The position numbers were made by a program, and so were the translations under genes. From Pseudomonadota bacterium (GTDB lineage: Bacteria > Pseudomonadota > Alphaproteobacteria > Rhizobiales > Devosiaceae): a DNA stretch of 64,000 bases. Below the pieces are notes generated by a model. That model worked only from the letters and a program-made list of their open reading frames with translations. It was not told the DNA's origin and ran no database searches. Where the stretch lies: positions 186,001 through 250,000 of the forward strand of contig JAEWLC010000037.1 in NCBI GenBank assembly GCA_023393475.1, given 5' to 3'. Shown here piece after piece: positions 58,775 to 64,000 of the stretch (positions are counted from its first letter, which is position 1; every line of letters begins with the position of its first letter).

Positions 58775-60403
58775 TTGGGGGCCGCTTTGCAAAATCTGCC
58801 TTGGATCATCGTGCTGGGAGCAGGAGCGTTCTTTACGCTCGTCCTTTCCGGCCTTGGACAGGATGCCGCGTTCAGCGCGCATATGGGAATTATCGCCGCC
58901 GTGCTCGGCCTCGGCGCGGTGATCCTGCTACGTCGGCCGGACCCCGTGCCGGTTCCAGCCGACACCGGGCCGGATGCGCCCACCAGCTATTTCGACGCGC
59001 CGATCCGCATCGGCTCGATCCTCACCGTCTTCTGGGGATGCGTCGGGTTCCTCGTCGGCCTCGTCATTGCCCTGCAACTGGCATGGCCCGAGCTGAACTT
59101 CGGTCCCTGGTTCAACTTCGGCCGCATGCGGCCGCTGCACACTTCGGCCGTGGTCTTCGCCTTCGGCGGTACCGCGCTGATGACGACGAGCTTTTATGTC
59201 GTGCAGCGCACCTCGCGGGCCCGCCTCATCAGCGACAACCTCGCCTGGTTCGTCTTCTGGGGCTACCAGCTCTTCATCGTCATGGCCGCGACGGGCTACC
59301 TCCTCGGCATCACGCAGAGCCGCGAATACGCCGAGCCCGAGTGGTACACCGACCTGTGGCTGACCATCGTCTGGGTCGCCTACCTCGTCCTCTTCATGGG
59401 CACGATCATCAAGCGCAAGGAGCCGCATATCTATGTGGCGAACTGGTTCTACCTTGCCTTCATCGTGACCATCGCGATGCTGCATGTCGTCAACAACCTC
59501 GCCATGCCGGTCAGCCTGCTCGGCTCGAAGAGCTACTCGCTCTTCTCGGGCGTCCAGGACGCGCTGACCCAGTGGTGGTACGGCCACAACGCCGTCGGCT
59601 TCTTCCTCACCGCCGGCTTCCTCGGCATGATGTACTACTACCTGCCCAAGCAAGCGGAGCGCCCGGTCTATAGCTACCGGCTGTCGATCATCCACTTCTG
59701 GGCGCTGATCTTCCTCTACATCTGGGCCGGCCCGCATCACCTGCACTACACCGCCCTGCCCGATTGGGCGCAGACCCTCGGCATGGTGTTCTCGATCATG
59801 CTCTGGATGCCCAGCTGGGGCGGCATGATCAACGGCCTGATGACCCTTCAGGGTGCCTGGGACAAGGTTCGCACCGACCCCATCATCCGCATGATGGTCG
59901 CCGCCATCGCCTTCTACGGCATGTCGACCTTCGAGGGTCCGGTCATGTCGATCAAGTCGGTCAACGGCCTCAGCCACTACACCGACTGGACCATCGGCCA
60001 CGTGCACTCGGGTGCGCTCGGCTGGGTCGGCATGATCTCGTTCGCCGCGGTCTACTTCATGGTGCCGCGCCTCTGGGGCCGCAAGCAGCTCTACTCGCCG
60101 CGCATGGTCAACTGGCACTTCTGGCTCGCGACCACCGGCATCGTTGTCTACGCCGCCGTCATGTGGGTGTCGGGCATCATGCAGGGCCTGATGTGGCGCG
60201 AGTACGATGCGGAGGGCTTCCTCGTCTACTCGTTCGCCGAGACCGTGGCCGCGCTCCACCCCTACTACATCGCCCGTGCCTTCGGCGGCCTGCTGTATCT
60301 CGCCGGCGGCCTGGTGATGGCCTTCAACATCTGGATGACCATCCGCGGCCGCGTCCGCAATGAGCGTCCGATCCCCACCGCCGCCCTGCAGCCGGCCGAA
60401 TAG
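58775..60403 (+). CDS. ccoN: cbb3-type cytochrome c oxidase subunit I
   Basis: A 542-residue multi-helix haem-copper oxidase subunit. Ligands: His122 (RPLHTSAVVFAFGG) and His411 region (IGHVHSGALGW, His409/His411) for haems b and b3, and His271 (WWYGHNAVGFF) with His321-His322 (AGPHHLHYTALPDW) for CuB. There is no subunit-I Lys/Asp channel signature of aa3 oxidases, as expected for the cbb3 class. TTG58775 gives the longest product, but TTG58787 (MQNLPWII) is better spaced from GGGGG. First gene of ccoNOQP under an FNR/FixK box. Confidence 0.94.
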   Translation: MGAALQNLPWIIVLGAGAFFTLVLSGLGQDAAFSAHMGIIAAVLGLGAVILLRRPDPVPVPADTGPDAPTSYFDAPIRIGSILTVFWGCVGFLVGLVIALQLAWPELNFGPWFNFGRMRPLHTSAVVFAFGGTALMTTSFYVVQRTSRARLISDNLAWFVFWGYQLFIVMAATGYLLGITQSREYAEPEWYTDLWLTIVWVAYLVLFMGTIIKRKEPHIYVANWFYLAFIVTIAMLHVVNNLAMPVSLLGSKSYSLFSGVQDALTQWWYGHNAVGFFLTAGFLGMMYYYLPKQAERPVYSYRLSIIHFWALIFLYIWAGPHHLHYTALPDWAQTLGMVFSIMLWMPSWGGMINGLMTLQGAWDKVRTDPIIRMMVAAIAFYGMSTFEGPVMSIKSVNGLSHYTDWTIGHVHSGALGWVGMISFAAVYFMVPRLWGRKQLYSPRMVNWHFWLATTGIVVYAAVMWVSGIMQGLMWREYDAEGFLVYSFAETVAALHPYYIARAFGGLLYLAGGLVMAFNIWMTIRGRVRNERPIPTAALQPAE

Positions 60404-60414
60404 GAGCATCGACC

Positions 60415-61146
60415 ATGGATATTCTTGGCAAGCATGGCGTCATCGAACGCAACGCCACCCTGCTCCTCTCGCTCTCGCTGGTCGTCGTCTGCATTGGCGG
60501 CATCGTCGAGGTCGCTCCGCTGTTCTACTTCCAGAACACCATCGAGAAGGTGGAGGGGATGCGCCCCTACACCCCGCTCGAACTGGCGGGCCGCGACATC
60601 TACATCCGCGAGGGCTGCTACGTCTGCCACAGCCAGATGATCCGTCCGTTCCGCGACGAAGTCGAACGCTACGGCCACTACTCGCTGGCGGCGGAGTCGA
60701 TGTACGACCACTCGTTCCAGTGGGGTTCCAAGCGCACCGGGCCGGATCTGGCTCGTGTCGGCGGCCGCTACTCGGATGAGTGGCATGTCGAGCACCTCAC
60801 CGACCCGCAGGCGCTGGTGCCGGAATCGATCATGCCCAAATACGGGTTCCTGAGCGCGACCGACCTCGACACCCGCGGGATCGTCGGCAGCCTGAAGGCC
60901 AACGCCATGGTCGGCGTGCCCTACAGCGAGGAGGCCATCGCCAACGCCGAGCGCGACCTCGTCGCCCAGGCGACGCCCGATGCCGACACCTCCGGTCTGC
61001 TCGAGCGCTACACCAACGTGCGCACCGAGGATTTCGACGGCAATCCGAGCCGGATCACCGAGATGGATGCGCTCGTCGCGTATCTGCAGATGCTCGGCAC
61101 GCTCGTCGATTTCACCACCTACGACGCCGAAGCCAACTACCGGTAA
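60415..61146 (+). CDS. ccoO: cbb3-type cytochrome c oxidase subunit II (mono-haem cytochrome c)
   Basis: A 243-residue membrane-anchored cytochrome c: one N-terminal helix (ATLLLSLSLVVVCIGGIVEV), haem site Cys68-Tyr-Val-Cys71-His72 in EGCYVCHSQMIRPF, and a probable Met ligand in SIMPKYGFL. GRDIYIREGCYVCHSQ and GSKRTGPDLARVGGRYS are near-invariant in CcoO. It hands electrons from CcoP to CcoN. It starts 11 nt after ccoN. Confidence 0.95.
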   Translation: MDILGKHGVIERNATLLLSLSLVVVCIGGIVEVAPLFYFQNTIEKVEGMRPYTPLELAGRDIYIREGCYVCHSQMIRPFRDEVERYGHYSLAAESMYDHSFQWGSKRTGPDLARVGGRYSDEWHVEHLTDPQALVPESIMPKYGFLSATDLDTRGIVGSLKANAMVGVPYSEEAIANAERDLVAQATPDADTSGLLERYTNVRTEDFDGNPSRITEMDALVAYLQMLGTLVDFTTYDAEANYR

Positions 61147-61158
61147 GCGAGCCACAAC

Positions 61159-61344
61159 ATGCCAACCGCACAATACGACATGCTCCGGCACTTCGCCGAT
61201 AGCTGGGGTCTCCTCTACATGATGGCGATCTTCCTCTCGGTAGTGTTCTTCCTGCTGCGCCCCGGCGCCAAGGCCAGGGCCGTGGCAGCTGCCCACATCC
61301 CGCTCGAGGACAACGAGCCCGCGAACCCGGAGGCCCGGCAATGA
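61159..61344 (+). CDS. ccoQ: cbb3-type cytochrome c oxidase subunit IV (CcoQ)
   Basis: A 61-residue single-helix protein (SWGLLYMMAIFLSVVFFLL) with a short charged tail, typical in size and position of CcoQ, which stabilises the oxidase complex. Its stop overlaps the ccoP start (ATGA). Confidence 0.9.
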   Translation: MPTAQYDMLRHFADSWGLLYMMAIFLSVVFFLLRPGAKARAVAAAHIPLEDNEPANPEARQ

Positions 61345-62207
61345 GCGACAAGGACATCGACAAGCTCAGCGGCGTCGCCACCACCGGACACGAGTGGGAC
61401 GGCATCAAGGAGCTCAACAACCCCCTGCCGCGCTGGTGGCTGTGGACCTTCTACGGCAGCATCATCTTCTCGATCGGCTACACCATCGCCTTCCCGGCCT
61501 GGCCCATGATCTCCTCGGCGACGACTGGCCTGCTCGGCTATTCGAGCCGCGCCGATCTCGATACCGACCTCGCGGCGGCCAAGGCCGCCCAGGGCGATAT
61601 GCTCGAGGCGATCGCAACGACGCCTGTTGCCGAGATCGTCAACAACGACGCCCTCGCGCGCTTTGCCAGCGCCGGCGGCAAGTCGCTGTTCAAGGTCTAT
61701 TGCTCGCAGTGCCACGGCACCGGCGCGACCGGCAGCGTGGGCTATCCCAACCTCAACGACGACGAGTGGGTCTGGGGCGGCACGGTCGATCAGATCTACG
61801 CGACGATCGCCCACGGCGCCCGCTCGCCCACCGATGCCGAGACGCATTTCAACGTCATGCCGAACTTCGGCACCGACGCCATCCTCGGCGCCGAGGACAT
61901 CGATCGCATCGCGCTGCAGGTCGCCTCGATGTCGGGCATCGAAAGCGGCGAAGCGAGCCCCGAGGGCGAACAGCTCTACGCGGACAACTGTGCATCCTGC
62001 CACGGTGAGCGCGGCGAGGGTCTCGCCGACATGGGCGGTCCGTCGCTGAACGACCAGGTCTGGCTGTACCAGGGCACGCTCGATGCGATCCGCGAGCAGA
62101 TCCGGCAGCCTCGCCACGGCGTCATGCCTGCCTGGGGCACCCGCCTCGGCGACGCCGCGGTGAAGCAGCTCACCGTCTACGTACACGGACTCGGTGGCGG
62201 CCAGTAG
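61341..62207 (+). CDS. ccoP: cbb3-type cytochrome c oxidase subunit III (di-haem cytochrome c)
   Basis: A 288-residue membrane-anchored di-haem cytochrome. The N-terminal segment GHEWDGIKELNNPLPRWWLW precedes one transmembrane helix; the two haem c sites are Cys121-Ser-Gln-Cys124-His125 (YCSQCHGTGATG) and Cys217-Ala-Ser-Cys220-His221 (NCASCHGERGEG), each followed by a Met ligand region (NVMPNFGT, GVMPAWGTRL). It accepts electrons from soluble cytochrome c. Last gene of ccoNOQP, closed by a strong terminator. Confidence 0.95.
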   Translation: MSDKDIDKLSGVATTGHEWDGIKELNNPLPRWWLWTFYGSIIFSIGYTIAFPAWPMISSATTGLLGYSSRADLDTDLAAAKAAQGDMLEAIATTPVAEIVNNDALARFASAGGKSLFKVYCSQCHGTGATGSVGYPNLNDDEWVWGGTVDQIYATIAHGARSPTDAETHFNVMPNFGTDAILGAEDIDRIALQVASMSGIESGEASPEGEQLYADNCASCHGERGEGLADMGGPSLNDQVWLYQGTLDAIREQIRQPRHGVMPAWGTRLGDAAVKQLTVYVHGLGGGQ

Positions 62208-62230
62208 CCGCACCAGCTGCTGCCGGTGGG

Positions 62231-62265
62231 GAGGGGGCGTCCGCAAGCGCCCCCTCTTTGCTTTT
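62231..62265 (+). terminator. Rho-independent terminator after ccoP
   Basis: GAGGGGGCG (62231-62239) and CGCCCCCTC (62248-62256) are perfect 9-bp arms with an 8-nt loop, followed by TTTGCTTTT. It is the only clear hairpin-plus-T-tract terminator in the window. Confidence 0.85.
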
Positions 62266-62270
62266 GGGGT

Positions 62271-62284
62271 TTGACCCATATCAA
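62271..62284. promoter_or_regulatory. FNR/FixK-type box upstream of ccoG
   Basis: TTGACCCATATCAA matches TTGAT-N4-ATCAA with a single change. It lies directly after the ccoP terminator and 56 bp before the ccoG start, so ccoGHIS-type genes form a separate anaerobically controlled unit. Confidence 0.75.
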
Positions 62285-62339
62285 CCGACTCCCTCGCCGG
62301 ACGTGGGACACAGGCTGGACGACCACCCGGACTAGCCGA

Positions 62340-63899
62340 ATGCTTGCGGATCAACCTGACACCCAGACCTATGACGTCCAGCCGGTAAACGCGGCGGGCA
62401 AGCGGCCACCGCTTTACGCGCCGCGGAAGAAGATCTTCCCCAAGCGCGCCAACGGGACGTTCCGCAAGTTCAAGTGGCTGGTGATGCTGATCACGCTCAC
62501 CATCTACTACGTCACGCCCTGGATACGCTGGGATCGCGGGCCGTTCGCGCCCGACCAGGCCGTGCTGGTCGATCTGGCCAACAAGCGCTTCTACTTCTTC
62601 TTCATCGAGATCTGGCCGCAGGAGTTCTACTACGTCGCCGGCATGCTGGTGATGGCGGGGCTCGGACTGTTCCTCGTCACCTCCACCGTCGGCCGCGCCT
62701 GGTGCGGCTATGCCTGCCCGCAGACCGTGTGGGTGGACCTGTTCCTCGTGGTCGAGCGCGCCATCGAGGGCGATCGCAACGCCCGCATCAAGCTCGACGC
62801 GGCCAAGTGGACGCCCGACAAGCTGGTGAAGCGCGTTTCCAAGCACGGGATCTGGCTGGTGATCGGCGTCCTCACCGGCGGCGCGTGGATCTTCTATTTC
62901 GCCGACGCGCCGCAGCTGCTGGTCGACGTCGTGACCCTCAAGGCCCCGCTGGTCGCCTACGCCACCATCGCGCTGCTTACCGCCACCACCTACACGTTCG
63001 GCGGCCTGCTGCGCGAGCAGGTCTGCACCTACATGTGCCCCTGGCCCCGCATCCAGGGCGCCATGCTCGACGAGCACTCGCTCACCGTGACCTACAACGA
63101 CTGGCGCGGCGAACCGCGCACGCGGCACGCCAAGAAGGCCATCGCCGAAGGCAAGCCGGTCGGCGATTGCGTCGACTGCAACGCCTGCGTCGTCGTCTGC
63201 CCCATGGGCATCGACATTCGCGACGGCCAGCAGCTCGAGTGCATCACCTGCGCGCTCTGCATCGACGCCTGCGACGACGTGATGACCCGCCTCGGCAAGG
63301 ACCGCGGCCTCATCTCCTACGCCACGCTCAACGACTACAACGCCAACATGGCGCTCGCGACCGGCAACGGCAAAGTCGTGCAGCCCGCCCGCGTCCGCGA
63401 TCCGCTGACCGGCAAGCTCGTCGACGCGATCAAGCGCACCAACTGGCGCTCGATCATCCGCCCCCGCACCATCGCCTATCTCATCGGCTTCACCGCCATC
63501 GGCATGGCGCTGCTGACGGCGCTCGCCCTGCGCTCGCCGCTGTCGCTCAACGTCCTCCACGACCGCAACCCGCTCTATGTCGAGCTGCGCGATGGCTCGG
63601 TCCGCAACGGCTACGACGTGAAGGTGCTCAACATGACGCCGGAACCGCGCGAGGTCGTGCTGCGCCTCGATGGCCTGCCGGGCGCCAGCCTGTCGGTCGC
63701 CGAGGGCGCCGACAATGTCGACAGCCTCGCACTCACCCTCGAGCCCGACAAGGTGCTGCCGGTGCGACTCTATGTGCGCGTCTCGCCCGACGACCTGCCT
63801 GCCGCCCAGGCGCCGCTGATCATCGTCATCGAAGACCAGTCCGCCGGCCTGACGCGCAGCGTCACCTCGACCTTCGAAGTTCCGGAGCCCCGCAAATGA
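62340..63899 (+). CDS. ccoG: Cytochrome oxidase assembly ferredoxin CcoG/FixG
   Basis: A 519-residue membrane Fe-S protein needed for cbb3 oxidase maturation (copper/Cu reduction for CcoN). N-terminal cytoplasmic part with the family start YAPRKKIFPKRANGTFRKFKW, several membrane helices, CGYACPQTVWVD, and the ferredoxin cysteines CVDCNACVVVCPMGIDIRDG and CITCALCIDACDD; the C-terminal periplasmic domain follows the last helix (YLIGFTAIGMALLTALAL). ATG62340 is preferred over the upstream frame, which runs into the terminator. The stop overlaps the next gene (ATGA). Confidence 0.93.
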   Translation: MLADQPDTQTYDVQPVNAAGKRPPLYAPRKKIFPKRANGTFRKFKWLVMLITLTIYYVTPWIRWDRGPFAPDQAVLVDLANKRFYFFFIEIWPQEFYYVAGMLVMAGLGLFLVTSTVGRAWCGYACPQTVWVDLFLVVERAIEGDRNARIKLDAAKWTPDKLVKRVSKHGIWLVIGVLTGGAWIFYFADAPQLLVDVVTLKAPLVAYATIALLTATTYTFGGLLREQVCTYMCPWPRIQGAMLDEHSLTVTYNDWRGEPRTRHAKKAIAEGKPVGDCVDCNACVVVCPMGIDIRDGQQLECITCALCIDACDDVMTRLGKDRGLISYATLNDYNANMALATGNGKVVQPARVRDPLTGKLVDAIKRTNWRSIIRPRTIAYLIGFTAIGMALLTALALRSPLSLNVLHDRNPLYVELRDGSVRNGYDVKVLNMTPEPREVVLRLDGLPGASLSVAEGADNVDSLALTLEPDKVLPVRLYVRVSPDDLPAAQAPLIIVIEDQSAGLTRSVTSTFEVPEPRK

Positions 63900-64000
63900 C
63901 CGCCACCACCTCAAAGCCGCGCGGCCAGTTCACCGGCCGCCACATGCTGCTCTGCATCTGCGCCTTCTTTGGTGTGGTCATCGGCGTAAACGTCACCATG
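63896..64000 (+). CDS. fixH: FixH/CcoH family protein, partial (runs off the window)
   Basis: Only the first 35 residues are visible. RGQFTGRHMLLCICAFFGV then VIGVNVTM is the conserved N-terminus of FixH, including its single anchoring helix. It overlaps the ccoG stop by four bases, the standard ccoGH arrangement; ccoI and ccoS are expected beyond the window. Confidence 0.85.
   Translation, partial: MTATTSKPRGQFTGRHMLLCICAFFGVVIGVNVTM

Noticed and set aside
61215..63914. A very long antisense open frame (about 900 codons) opposite ccoP and ccoG.
   Set aside because: High-GC codon bias leaves antisense frames open. The translation is low-complexity and rich in His/Asp/Arg/Gly, with no family motif, while the plus strand encodes unmistakable CcoP and CcoG.

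Overview
The window is high-GC bacterial chromosome with overlapping ATGA/GTGA gene junctions and frequent TTG/GTG starts. It carries many ABC importers and a FixLJ / cbb3-oxidase block with FNR/FixK-type boxes. This points to a free-living alphaproteobacterium of the Hyphomicrobiales, perhaps Devosia-like; that placement is inferred from gene content and style, not from a marker gene. I saw no rRNA, tRNA, CRISPR array, transposase, phage or plasmid gene. The window opens just before a complete gene and ends inside fixH/ccoH.

Layout. (1) 16-4490: a HAD phosphatase-FGGY pentulose kinase fusion, an MDR-type oxidoreductase and a Fes-type esterase. (2) 4722-9978: a peptide-type (family 5) ABC importer with its binding-protein gene last, then a PAS-PAS-GGDEF diguanylate cyclase. 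(3) 11412-14560: an MCP ending in a CheR-tether pentapeptide, translationally coupled to a PAS-only protein (a split Aer-like receptor), then a Crp/Fnr regulator and an NlpC/P60 peptidase. (4) Minus strand 24833-15444: a small unknown protein, an AmpC-like serine hydrolase, AnmK, a GNAT, NagZ and a five-gene family-5 ABC importer. This reads as one uptake-and-recycling locus for cell-wall amino sugars. (5) 24977-29764: an orphan sugar-type binding protein diverging from a GntR/FCD regulator and two DgoD-like acid-sugar dehydratases. (6) 30766-44448: an IclR regulator, amidohydrolase, class-III aminotransferase, a Tat-exported binding protein with two permeases (no ATPase), Gfo/Idh oxidoreductase, D-aminoacylase-type amidohydrolase, a D-threonine-aldolase-like PLP enzyme, a lactonase, a second IclR, an NTF2-like protein and a pair of YdcZ-type membrane proteins. 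This is a catabolic island for an unidentified compound. (7) 44526-48171: a PhyH-family dioxygenase and cysP-cysT-cysW without cysA. (8) 48714-56124: binding protein, two permeases, double ATPase, luciferase-like monooxygenase, CMD protein and AhpD-like protein. This set matches a recurrent but functionally undefined uptake/oxidation system. (9) 56290-64000: fixL, fixJ, a degenerate receiver protein, ccoNOQP, ccoG and fixH/ccoH (partial), with four FNR/FixK boxes, for microaerobic respiration.

Cross-cutting observation: all six binding-protein genes in the window, from different families and operons, are followed within about 60 nt by a GC-rich hairpin with 9-11 bp arms, a 4-8 nt loop and no proper U-tract. 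These look like mRNA 3'-end stabilisers or attenuators that raise binding-protein expression over the rest of the operon. The most interesting candidate systems are the monooxygenase/AhpD importer beside an ATPase-less sulfate transporter, the cell-wall recycling importer, and the D-amino-acid-like catabolic island.
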